Assembly: GCF_042662125.1 (NCBI RefSeq)
Contig: NZ_JBHSXL010000003.1
Coordinates: 372,001 to 436,000 of the forward strand
DNA length: 64,000 nucleotides
Direction: 5' to 3'
Source: Halopenitus salinus
GTDB taxonomy: Archaea > Halobacteriota > Halobacteria > Halobacteriales > Haloferacaceae
Shown here: piece after piece, positions 51,422 through 58,889 of the stretch
How the letters are laid out: every line of letters begins with the position of its first letter
Numbering within the stretch: position 1 is the stretch's first letter
Notes under the pieces: generated by a model
The model's database searches: none
The model's input: the letters and a program-made list of their open reading frames with translations, nothing else
Told to the model about the DNA's origin: nothing
Program-made: the position numbers and the translations under genes

Positions 51422-51580
51422 ACTGCCGCATTCGGGATACATCAGTCAATATCGCAATTAGGAGAGCGCGCATGACCGCAAGGTCTCTCCCTGCTTCTCA
51501 GTCACGATCTCGCTCTCAGCGGAGTAGGTCGCTGCCAGACTCCCCCTCATCCTCATCTTCACGGTCTCTGCGAAATCGCC

Positions 51581-51946
51581 TCAGGGATCGGATGGAGACT
51601 TGTCTGGCAGATTCGTCCCGACGAGGGAGCTCGGGAGTCGATGTCCGAGTAAAGCGTCGGTTCGCATCCGGATGTCTCTCCCTAGTTCACTATAATCGAG
51701 TTCCTTGGACTCTGGGTCATAGACGTCGTCTCCCGCGTCGTGTCGACAGAGATTGATAAGTTCGATACTGGCGGTCGACTCTTTTTTCGAACCGTCTTCT
51801 CGCTCCACTTCTACAAGTATTCGAGTCGGCGAGATTCCCTCTCCAAGTTGGATTGATCTGACACTTGGACCGCTCGATGCTGTTTCGAGCACTTCTTGCT
51901 CTGTTTTGAATCCACTCGAATCGTCCTCGACGTCGTCGTTCGTCAT
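51581..51946 (-). CDS. Unknown acidic protein
   Basis: 121 aa, not recognised. The N-terminus (MTNDDVEDDSSGFKTEQEVL) is acidic; the middle (PTRILVEVEREDGSKKESTA) is a beta-rich stretch. An attaatc TATA-like box lies about 24 nt before the ATG on the coding strand, and a second AT-rich core about 35 nt before it, which supports a real leaderless gene. Function unknown. Confidence 0.6.
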   Translation of the reverse strand: MTNDDVEDDSSGFKTEQEVLETASSGPSVRSIQLGEGISPTRILVEVEREDGSKKESTASIELINLCRHDAGDDVYDPESKELDYSELGRDIRMRTDALLGHRLPSSLVGTNLPDKSPSDP

Positions 51947-52167
51947 GCGCTTGTCGACGTGAGATTAATCCACATAAAATATTGTAAAGTGACTCGTCGA
52001 GCCACTACACACACGATCGTGGAGGATCTAGAAAATCAGTCTCGTCCGCTTCTTGGGGTACCGGTTGGCGGGGCTGCTGTTGTGATGAGCGTGCTCTCGC
52101 CTCGTCAAACGAAAAAGCGCGTGATATCTCGACATCGAAGATGACCACCATCTTGCTTCGACAGTCT

Positions 52168-52440
52168 CTACTTCTCATCATCCTTCTGTTTATTTGTCTC
52201 TCGCTCGTCACGGAGTTCCATCGTGGCTGATTTCTCTTCTTCCTCGTCCTCATATGCAAGTGCGCCGCGAATTTCCGACGGACGCTTGACTGGTTGAATT
52301 ACAATCTCTCCCTCCTCATTTTCAACGAACCGGACTCGCCCCCGTGTATTGATATGGAGTTTGTCACAGAACTCTGGGGGAATCGTCACTTCTCCCGTGC
52401 TCGTGACTGTGACAATTGTTCCGTCGCCAGCATTGCCCAT
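52168..52440 (-). CDS. AbrB/MazE-type regulator
   Basis: 90 aa. The AbrB core is TVTSTGEVTIPPEFCDKLHI then RGRVRFVENEEGEIVIQPV. The C-terminal 35 residues are a charged tail as found in VapB/MazE-type antitoxins. No toxin gene follows, so it may be a free regulator or an antitoxin that lost its toxin. Upstream it carries the same tttagtgttac word (52456-52466) as the AbrB gene at 50219. Confidence 0.8.
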   Translation of the reverse strand: MGNAGDGTIVTVTSTGEVTIPPEFCDKLHINTRGRVRFVENEEGEIVIQPVKRPSEIRGALAYEDEEEEKSATMELRDERETNKQKDDEK

Positions 52441-52455
52441 AGGTACTGAGGCAGA

Positions 52456-52466
52456 TTTAGTGTTAC
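52456..52466 (-). promoter_or_regulatory. Shared AbrB-type operator word
   Basis: The 11-mer tttagtgttac on the plus strand is identical to the copy at 50225-50235. It lies 16 nt before the ATG of the AbrB gene ending at 52168, where it would cover the promoter. The remaining 270 bp to the next gene hold only a TATA-like cttattt at 52708-52714 for the membrane-protein gene. Confidence 0.55.
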
Positions 52467-52737
52467 TTTGATTTTTGGCTCTATTAGAATTCTGAGCCAG
52501 TGATACGTTCTGCTCCGGGTACGGTCAGTACAGGGGGCCCACGTACCGATGTCGAACTCCGACCTCTCCACGACATGTCAGTAGTAGCTTGCGAGATACA
52601 GAGCGTATATTCAGCAAGACAATGTTGTTACAGGCTCAAAGGAGCTCGTCATTGTCAGTTCTTTTCGTCCGGCATGAGCAATGGAATTGAAGACTCTACG
52701 CCCATAACCTCTTATTTCACCGCTTATATCGCAAAGT

Positions 52738-53274
52738 ATGCGAAGCAATGTAGAAGAGACAGAGACGCAAGAATCTGAGGGAACTGACTCTTCCACAGAA
52801 GCCCGACACCACGCACTTGAGGACGCACGGCGAGTCCTTGACCACGAACTCCAATCTCTCAATGATGTCACTCAGAAATCCTGGCGAATCGTCCAATTCA
52901 ACGGATTAGTTGCTACAGTCTTCGCAGCACTCGTACCGATTCAATCCGGACTAAATCAACTTACCTTGATCCCCGGCCTGATCCTCACCGCAGCTGCCTT
53001 GGTACTCGGCTACTCCACATACACCGCTTTCCAAACTCAGGAACGAGAAAGCGTCAGGACAGGCCCTGAAACAGAGATGTACCGCGCCGTATCCAACCAC
53101 GACTACGAAGAAGACGAATACCTCTCCCACGCACTACGGATCCACGCAGACGACATCGACGCTATGCAGCCAACAACAGAAGACAAGTCCAAAGACGTCG
53201 ATAGAGCCCTTCTCACCTCTATCCTCGGCGTCATCCTTTTAGTGGTAGGTACACTATTCCTCTTTACAGTATGA
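52738..53274 (+). CDS. Membrane protein of an apparent protease module
   Basis: 178 aa. After an acidic N-terminus (about 40 residues) come two closely spaced helices at about residues 55-70 (IVQFNGLVATVFAALVPI) and 77-97 (IPGLILTAAALVLGYSTYT), a cytosolic loop, and a C-terminal helix at about 158-177. This recalls SLATT/Pycsar-TM type effectors, though the match is in layout only. It overlaps the next small gene by 4 nt (ATGA) and precedes a trypsin-like protease. Confidence 0.7.
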   Translation: MRSNVEETETQESEGTDSSTEARHHALEDARRVLDHELQSLNDVTQKSWRIVQFNGLVATVFAALVPIQSGLNQLTLIPGLILTAAALVLGYSTYTAFQTQERESVRTGPETEMYRAVSNHDYEEDEYLSHALRIHADDIDAMQPTTEDKSKDVDRALLTSILGVILLVVGTLFLFTV

Positions 53275-53417
53275 CCGACGAAGGAAACTCCGGTGACGGC
53301 GGCTCCTCCGGCGACGGTGAAGCCCCCGACCTCGGACAATTCGGATCCCACGAGACATTCAAGGGCGGAGACAGCCCCGACAACACACGGCCCGGCGACA
53401 CCTCCGACGACGAGTAA
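53271..53417 (+). CDS. Tiny acidic Gly/Ser-rich protein
   Basis: 48 aa, starting MTDEGNSGDGGSSGDGEAP and ending TSDDE. It has no hydrophobic core, so it should be disordered. The ATG overlaps the stop of the membrane-protein gene, which argues for translation. It could be a linker, an inhibitor or a substrate within the module; none of these is shown. Confidence 0.5.
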   Translation: MTDEGNSGDGGSSGDGEAPDLGQFGSHETFKGGDSPDNTRPGDTSDDE

Positions 53418-53727
53418 GGCCGCTGTAACCCCTCTAGTCTACATTTTATATCTCGGTTAGCAGCAGGTATTCAATACAGCAACGGCTTTGTCAGCTACTT
53501 GCTTGCTGTCAGCAGCGGTGTGACGGATATAGAGATTCCATGCAGGACGGAAGCTTTTTTCTTTCGCCTCAGATGCGTTGAAGCAACCGTTCACTGTTTA
53601 TGCGCAGTGACCAGGCCAACCCGGTTACGATTACGGGTAGGAGGGACGGTCGTTTAACGGGCCTTCCCGGGTCTTACTCGATGTATCACCAACGTCAATA
53701 ACCCGGCCTACTCTACCGGAACACAAC
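53418..53727. other. Gene-free spacer before the protease gene
   Basis: About 310 bp with no gene. A run of short inverted words (agcagcaggt..., gctgtcagcagc) at 53458-53520 and a t6 tract (53562-53567) could form structured RNA or a terminator for the membrane-protein unit. The protease promoter is probably near 53690. Confidence 0.35.
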
Positions 53728-54498
53728 ATGAGCATGCCGAACAACCCTTTAGACTCGCTATTCCTGTGCGTCACACCGATCAAACTACCGGGCGGCGGTC
53801 ACGCAACAGGGACACTATTCCGATACGAGCAGGAAGGCGAGAAGACAGACTATCTCGTCACGAACCGGCACGTCTTCGTTGAGGAGAACGATGACGGCGA
53901 AGAAGAATTCGTAGCCGAGGAAGCCCGGATTTACCTGCGAGACAACGCAGACGCACCGATGCTCCGTATCAGCCGCCCACTAGACTTAGTGAAGGACGGC
54001 GAGCGGCAATGGATGGAACACTCCGCTGAACCGCAACCCGACCTGGCAGTGCTCGAATTGTACGACGACTTGGATGATTACATCAATCAACCGATCGGCC
54101 CGCCAAACTTCCTCCCTGATGAACGACCGATAACAGCAGGTGAGGAAGCGATGATTGTTGGGTACCCAGTGATCGAACCGAACGACTACATGCCGATAAT
54201 CCGGAGTGCCCTGATCTCTAGTCATTACGGCGGCGGATTTATGGGGAATCTCGCGTTCGCAACAGACGCGAACACGCACTCCGGGATGAGCGGAAGCCCA
54301 ATCTTCACAACACCGTCGATAATCGATCAGATGGATGGCGGGCCCGTCGTGTATAAGCAGCCGCAGCGGTACTTCCTCGGAATTCACTCATCGACTCTGC
54401 AATCGCCCGCGCATTCGATAGAGGAAGGCCCGCTGAATGTTAATTTCGCGTTCTACCCGGAGCAGATCATTGAGATCATCGAAAACAGTGAAGAGTGA
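53728..54498 (+). CDS. Trypsin-like serine peptidase
   Basis: 256 aa. The chymotrypsin-fold triad is complete: H48 (TNRHVF), D105 (PQPDLAVLEL) and S188 in GMSGSP (residues 186-191), equivalent to GDSGGP. There is no signal peptide, so it should act in the cytoplasm. Intracellular trypsin-like proteases of this kind are effectors or sensors in several immune systems. It lies 310 bp after the membrane protein/acidic peptide pair on the same strand, so a functional link is possible but not certain. Confidence 0.85.
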   Translation: MSMPNNPLDSLFLCVTPIKLPGGGHATGTLFRYEQEGEKTDYLVTNRHVFVEENDDGEEEFVAEEARIYLRDNADAPMLRISRPLDLVKDGERQWMEHSAEPQPDLAVLELYDDLDDYINQPIGPPNFLPDERPITAGEEAMIVGYPVIEPNDYMPIIRSALISSHYGGGFMGNLAFATDANTHSGMSGSPIFTTPSIIDQMDGGPVVYKQPQRYFLGIHSSTLQSPAHSIEEGPLNVNFAFYPEQIIEIIENSEE

Positions 54499-54512
54499 AC
54501 ATGTCGTCAGCC

Positions 54513-54734
54513 TCACGACTTGACCTTCCCGTACCAGTTCCACACGATCCGAGCGCGTTCCGGCCGCACCACTCGACCAGCGACAGGAGAAGTACGACGA
54601 TTGTCACAAATCACGACCCGATACCGGTGCTGTCGGATCAGACATGTCCCAAGAATACCCATCAAGACAGTGAAAAGCAGGGTATGGACAGCATTGAGGA
54701 CGTCGTCGTAAATCTGTGCGAGACGGAGACCCAT
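54513..54734 (-). CDS. Possible small membrane protein, convergent with the protease
   Basis: 73 aa, starting MGLRLAQIYDDVLNAVHTLL and with one helix (LLFTVLMGILGTCLI) and a basic C-terminus. Its composition is more protein-like than the overlapping plus-strand frame, which begins inside the protease stop. It has no recognised domain and no strong promoter. Treat as tentative. Confidence 0.35.
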   Translation of the reverse strand: MGLRLAQIYDDVLNAVHTLLFTVLMGILGTCLIRQHRYRVVICDNRRTSPVAGRVVRPERARIVWNWYGKVKS

Positions 54735-54862
54735 CACGCTGTATCGACCAATTTGACAACCACGATTTGAACAGTTTGTCGTGTAAGACTCGCGCCCTGT
54801 ATCTTGCACGGCTATCAGAACATCTCTCTAAGCTGGTAGAAATGTCAACAGCTAATTCGCAC

Positions 54863-54926
54863 CTTTCAGCGACCAGCCGTTTCAGACAAGAACATGTCTG
54901 AAGAAGAGGATTTCAACAAAGCCAAT
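54863..54926 (+). repeat. Degenerate island repeat, copy B
   Basis: It begins ctttcagcgaccagccg and contains agacaagaacatgtct (with an agaca/tgtct dyad), then gaagaagaggatttcaac. It aligns to copy A in the same orientation and to copy C in reverse. It lies upstream of the PadR/Schlafen pair; a weaker copy D is downstream of that pair. Confidence 0.6.
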
Positions 54927-54984
54927 AGGATAACTCTGCTGAATTCTATGACCTAGTTATTCCGGAGTGAATAGCTCGACAAAT

Positions 54985-55002
54985 ATGATACATGAGTATC
55001 AT
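54985..55002. promoter_or_regulatory. PadR-type operator
   Basis: atgatac-atga-gtatcat is a perfect 7-bp inverted repeat with a 4-bp centre, 27-44 nt before the ATG of the PadR gene. PadR proteins bind ATG(T/A)AT-like dyads of this form and often repress themselves. It overlaps the expected TATA position, which fits repression. Confidence 0.6.
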
Positions 55003-55028
55003 TTCGAAGATCAGTAGTATTTCAAAAC

Positions 55029-55331
55029 ATGAATACGAAATATGAAGACATGTATGATCTTACTGGCTTTCAGCGCGACTTGCTGTACGTAATCGCCGGC
55101 CTTGATGATCCACACGGGCTCGCAATTAAGGACGAACTTGAGAACTACTACGAAAAGGAGATCCACCATGGTCGTCTCTATCCGAATCTCGACACGCTTG
55201 TTGAGAAGGGACTTGTCGAAAAAAGTCAGCGAGATAGACGGACCAATGAGTACACTACCACACGTCGGGGTACTAGAGAGATTCAGGCGCGGGCAGAATG
55301 GGAAGCCGACTACATCGACCACAGCACCTGA
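55029..55331 (+). CDS. PadR-family transcriptional regulator
   Basis: 100 aa, the size of short PadR proteins with only the winged helix. LTGFQRDLLYVIAGLDDPHG opens the domain, GLAIKDELENYYEKEIHHGR is the HTH, and LYPNLDTLVEKGLVEKSQRD is the recognition helix and wing, ending with a short dimer helix. It starts with ATG behind an inverted-repeat operator and precedes the Schlafen-like gene by 190 bp. It may control that gene. Confidence 0.9.
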   Translation: MNTKYEDMYDLTGFQRDLLYVIAGLDDPHGLAIKDELENYYEKEIHHGRLYPNLDTLVEKGLVEKSQRDRRTNEYTTTRRGTREIQARAEWEADYIDHST

Positions 55332-55520
55332 CCAAGTCGCCACAGTCGAGAACCCGGAACCGAACTGCTCCTTGGGAAAGGGGAGGACTTCTCTGAATCC
55401 TCAATAGCCCAATAGGGTTTGCGTACGCTCGTTCTCGATGTATTTACTATCGAGATCTCTAACAGAGGCGGCTAATCTAGATGTATAGGATTAAGTCCAA
55501 AATAGAGCATTACTTATCTA

Positions 55521-56885
55521 ATGAATCTAGAAGAGGAAATCCGGAGAGGAGAACAAGAGTCTGAACGACTCGAATATAAGTCCAAAGAGGTCGGTCCCCG
55601 TAAAGTTGCGAAGGAGATCGCTGCGATGTCTAACGCTGTAGGTGGTGCCATCGTTTTAGGAATCCGCGAAGATTCGCATGGCCGACCCGATAGAATACAG
55701 AATGTTACATCGAGCGATGAAATTGCTCGATCAATCTCCGATGTGCTTAGTCACTATGTAGAACCAATTCCGCAATTTTCCACGGACATTCTAGATATTG
55801 AGGGAAAGACTCAACTGGCAATTCTCGTCGAAGGGACAGACAACTTGCTGAGTTATGAGCATGATCGAATTGAAGAACCGTTGTTTCCGATTCGGCGGCA
55901 AACCGAAGTGAGGTATCTTTCTGGTCACGAAGTTCAGAACTACTTCGAAGAACGATTAGGAACTCTTTCGGAAAATGACAAGGAGGGACTTCTAAGGCTC
56001 CCTGAACCAGAGGAGGGTATCTCAAATTATTTTATTGAATGCCCGGAAGGGCACATCTCAGAACTTTGTTTATTTACTCCTCACTACTTTCCGGATAATC
56101 CGCACCGAGTCATGGCACAGCTTGACTATATTCCTGAAGAGCGGGCAGAACATGTATTTGCAGTTCTAGATAACCTGTTCGGTCTTTCTGTACCAGAGTG
56201 CCATTTCACGATTAACCAGTCAAACGGAGCATGGATTGGCAGCGGATATCGGAATTTCGTAGCCAATCTCCGTAACCGAGAAGACAGATACTCGCAGTCG
56301 GAGGATTCCGGCTATCAGTTAGAATTGTATGACCATGACCAAGCAGTCCTCATTTGTGATCTAGATATCGGATATCCCGAATCGAGTCTACTCATCTACG
56401 CGGCACCTTTTACGTCGCAATCGGGGTACCGACATTTGACAGTGAATTTCTTGATCGATGGCCAACCCGTCGACGTTCGTCCGCTGATTGAATTTGCCGA
56501 GCAAAGTGAAGTGAACCTCACCACAGCAGAAAGCGTGGAGATTCCTACTGATGGAATTCAACGACCTGAGCGCATTCCGGTAGACATCGTAGAACGAACG
56601 ACTCGGACTGTGGAATTCGAGTCAGATTCAGAGGCTAGTGTTGACGGTGCCCTCTGTAAAAACCCATTCTATGGAAAAAGAGAATTCTTACAGAATAAAT
56701 TAGATATAGGTCGAGTTGTTCCCCTGTCGAATTATCGCACTTTACGTTCTTTCCTACGTGATTGGGATCGTCCGGAAGATCCTCATGAGTACACGACGCA
56801 GCATTTTCACGTCACCGATTGGGATGATTTCACGCGAGGGATTTATGCCAACGTAAAACAGGTCCACTTCTCGATAAATTGGTAG
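55521..56885 (+). CDS. Schlafen/AlbA_2-domain protein
   Basis: 454 aa. The N-terminal 120 residues are an AlbA_2 (divergent AAA_4/Schlafen) domain: ESERLEYKSKEV (residues 14-25), then KEIAAMSNAVGGAIVLGIRE (31-50) and later EPLFPIRR. The remaining 330 residues are unrecognised and hold no P-loop. AlbA_2 proteins include RNA-cleaving Schlafen-like enzymes and predicted regulators found in defence islands. A PadR regulator lies upstream and degenerate repeats flank the pair. Confidence 0.8.
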   Translation: MNLEEEIRRGEQESERLEYKSKEVGPRKVAKEIAAMSNAVGGAIVLGIREDSHGRPDRIQNVTSSDEIARSISDVLSHYVEPIPQFSTDILDIEGKTQLAILVEGTDNLLSYEHDRIEEPLFPIRRQTEVRYLSGHEVQNYFEERLGTLSENDKEGLLRLPEPEEGISNYFIECPEGHISELCLFTPHYFPDNPHRVMAQLDYIPEERAEHVFAVLDNLFGLSVPECHFTINQSNGAWIGSGYRNFVANLRNREDRYSQSEDSGYQLELYDHDQAVLICDLDIGYPESSLLIYAAPFTSQSGYRHLTVNFLIDGQPVDVRPLIEFAEQSEVNLTTAESVEIPTDGIQRPERIPVDIVERTTRTVEFESDSEASVDGALCKNPFYGKREFLQNKLDIGRVVPLSNYRTLRSFLRDWDRPEDPHEYTTQHFHVTDWDDFTRGIYANVKQVHFSINW

Positions 56886-57198
56886 CCTCCCAGAATATAT
56901 CCTCATCGGTTTCCTGTCTTCAGATAGATTCTCATCCGAAACGATTCGTCGCTGAAGATTGTGTATCCTGTATCGACAATGACCAGCCCAAGATGATCAT
57001 CGACCGGAGATCTCAACAGAGCTACTGATCTACATCCGGTCTAACACCCCCTCTCAGGAGCTTGTAGATACAGCTCACCATCCAAATCACGAGGGAGTTT
57101 CACTTAATATACAAATAGTTTTTATAATCGATCCATTACCCACAAGTGGCTGAAAACGCCCCCCGGTGCGATGACACCGGGGAACAACGCTGCCACCA
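56886..57198. other. Spacer with a weak repeat copy and the promoter of the AddAB-like operon
   Basis: About 310 bp without a gene. A partial copy D of the island repeat (gaccagcc at 56981, then tctcaacagagc ending 57022) lies in the first half. The second half holds the TATA box (57119-57126) and 5' hairpin (57161-57182) of the downstream operon. Confidence 0.5.
57119..57182 (+). promoter_or_regulatory. Promoter and GC-rich 5' hairpin of the AddAB-like operon
   Basis: tttttata (57119-57126) is a clear TATA box. Transcription would begin near 57150, giving a leader of about 50 nt. That leader contains ccccggtg-cgatga-caccgggg (57161-57182), a perfect 8-bp stem with a 6-nt loop, 17 nt before the ATG. 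As DNA it is a dyad operator for one of the two encoded winged-helix proteins; as RNA it could control translation. Confidence 0.6.
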
Positions 57199-57495
57199 AT
57201 GACAGCAAACGACACTAACCGTGTCGAGAGTGATAACTCTGCCTCTCGGAGGACCGAGGAATCACTCTCCGCACACGACACACAAGACGCACGAATCGTC
57301 GCGGAAACACGCGCTGTCGGAGGAACGACGACACGCAGAGACCTCCTAGTAAAAACTGAATTGACTTCAGAGACGCTTGGGGAACGACTGTGTGAACTTG
57401 CAGACTGGGGCTATCTCGATCTAATCGGTGACTCTGGGCACGAGTTGATCGTCCTCACACATCGTGGTAAAAATCTCGCTGAGGAGGTTCGATGA
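57199..57495 (+). CDS. Winged-helix small protein, first gene of the AddAB-like operon
   Basis: 98 aa. The N-terminus (about 40 residues) is hydrophilic. The rest looks like a winged helix: ARIVAETRAVGGTTTRRDLL, then TSETLGERLCELADWGYLDL and a wing HELIVLTHRGKNLAEEV. It begins behind a promoter with a dyad, so it may be the operon's autoregulator. The stop overlaps the next ATG by 4 nt. Confidence 0.7.
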   Translation: MTANDTNRVESDNSASRRTEESLSAHDTQDARIVAETRAVGGTTTRRDLLVKTELTSETLGERLCELADWGYLDLIGDSGHELIVLTHRGKNLAEEVR

Positions 57496-57863
57496 CAGAA
57501 CCAAATCAAGACAGCGCGATGCCTCTTGATCCCGATGACGCGTTCCAAGCTGTGTCCAATAGCCGAAGACGGCAGGTTCTCCTGTCGCTTTCTCAGACGG
57601 ACGGTGTAGTGTCCGTCTCTGAGCTCGCTCGGGAAATTGCTGCGATCGAGAATCTCATCGATCCTGGTGAAGTATCGGGTGAACAGCGGACGACAGTGTA
57701 TATCGCACTGATACAGTCACACCTGGGAATGCTAGACGACATAGGCGTCATCGCTTACGACGAGAGAGCTAAACAGGTCGAATCAACCGAGGTAACGAAA
57801 CCCGTCGCTCAACACATTCGGGAGATAACAAGCGCGTGCTACGAACCAGAGGATTCTGAATGA
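57492..57863 (+). CDS. DUF7344-like winged-helix protein
   Basis: 123 aa. AFQAVSNSRRRQVLLSLSQT and VSELAREIAAIENLIDPGEV followed by RTTVYIALIQSHLGMLDDIG and VIAYDERAKQVESTE fit the haloarchaeal DUF7344 winged-helix family, thought to bind DNA. It is the second HTH-type protein in the same operon, which is unusual. Overlaps both neighbours by 4 nt. Confidence 0.8.
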   Translation: MTEPNQDSAMPLDPDDAFQAVSNSRRRQVLLSLSQTDGVVSVSELAREIAAIENLIDPGEVSGEQRTTVYIALIQSHLGMLDDIGVIAYDERAKQVESTEVTKPVAQHIREITSACYEPEDSE

Positions 57864-58120
57864 CTCGCACCTCTGAGGACGATCTGATCGACGGATCGGT
57901 AATTCGGAAACTGACGAATCAGTTCGACCAGACGAACCAACTATTGGAGTGTCTTTCCCCGGTGAATAGTAACTCAAACCTGTTTGTTAGTGTGATCGAG
58001 TTATACTCGCGTTGGAAGGTTGATTCCGACGCTAAACAAATTCTTTCCCGATGGTTACTGGCAGAAGACGTCACCCCGTATAGCGATGAAGCGTACACGG
58101 GGGTGACAGATGGTTCGTAA
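57860..58120 (+). CDS. Unknown small protein in the AddAB-like operon
   Basis: 86 aa, not recognised. It looks helical (DLIDGSVIRKLTNQFDQTNQ, LFVSVIELYSRWKVDSDAKQ) and soluble. It overlaps the genes on both sides (4 and 11 nt), so it is almost surely translated. It could be a subunit that joins the HNH protein to the helicase, but that is a guess. Confidence 0.65.
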   Translation: MTRTSEDDLIDGSVIRKLTNQFDQTNQLLECLSPVNSNSNLFVSVIELYSRWKVDSDAKQILSRWLLAEDVTPYSDEAYTGVTDGS

Positions 58121-58889
58121 CGGGGGATACAACACGTTCCCGACGAGTGTTAGGGAAGAGATCCTCGAACGAGACCGGTATCGGTGTCAGGTATGTGCAC
58201 GGTTGGGCCCTGAACGCGGTGGGAATATCGACTTGGAAGCACACCATATGCAAGAGAATCCGGAATACGTCGACCGTGACCACCCAGACAACGGGACGAC
58301 AATGTGTATTCCGTGCCATCACTTGGTCACTCAGCGGATAACGGCCGATGACCTTCCGTTCGACCTCGACGACATCGCCGCCGAGGTTACCCTGCTGTAC
58401 AAAGACTACGGAATTCTCACTTACCTCTACGAGAACGGGCCAGCGACAACTAGCGAGATCAGAGAAGCCACCGATGGATCGACTCGGACATCGATCATTG
58501 AGCGCCTGTGGACGTTGATGTCTGTCGATCGGAAGGTGAGCTCATTGAACCAACCACTGGTTGATAAAGACCTCGACACTGGTGAATGGGGATATCCTGC
58601 TGACATCGGGCGCACTGTCCGAGCCAGATTGCCCACAAGCGAGAAAGAACTAGTGGACGGGCTTCGAGACGAGCTCTTACGGCGACTTCTTGATGCCGGG
58701 GTCTCCCATTCGACTGTTGGGATGCTCTTTGGCCGGTCGTATAGGGCGACATTTTACATCAACAAGAGGGCAGGTGCGCTTAGAGTCCCCCTCGACGACA
58801 GTGAGCACCCTGACGCGCCGATGGATGCAAATGAACTTGATGAAGTCGTCGACCGATTAGCGGGATTGTTCGAAGAGGCCGATATATAG
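58110..58889 (+). CDS. HNH endonuclease with helical C-terminal domain
   Basis: 259 aa. The HNH motif is complete: C26xxC29 (CQVC), H45-H46 (LEAHHMQEN), the NGTTMC segment, and C66xxC69-H70-H71 (CIPCHH). Residues 85-160 look like a winged helix (GPATTSEIREATDGSTRTSI), and 185-230 like a second HTH (RLLDAGVSHSTVGMLFGRSY). It could give sequence-specific or modification-guided cutting. It is translationally coupled to the AddB-like genes; its stop shares one base with the next GTG. Confidence 0.85.
   Translation: MVRNGGYNTFPTSVREEILERDRYRCQVCARLGPERGGNIDLEAHHMQENPEYVDRDHPDNGTTMCIPCHHLVTQRITADDLPFDLDDIAAEVTLLYKDYGILTYLYENGPATTSEIREATDGSTRTSIIERLWTLMSVDRKVSSLNQPLVDKDLDTGEWGYPADIGRTVRARLPTSEKELVDGLRDELLRRLLDAGVSHSTVGMLFGRSYRATFYINKRAGALRVPLDDSEHPDAPMDANELDEVVDRLAGLFEEADI

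Noticed and set aside
52168..52440. Complete toxin-antitoxin pair with the AbrB/MazE-like protein
   Set aside because: No PIN, MazF or other toxin gene lies downstream; the adjacent frames on both sides are spacer DNA.
54495..54770. 91-codon forward frame starting in a GTGA overlap with the protease stop
   Set aside because: The overlap is suggestive, but composition is shadow-like; the reverse 73-codon frame is the better candidate, and even that is weak.
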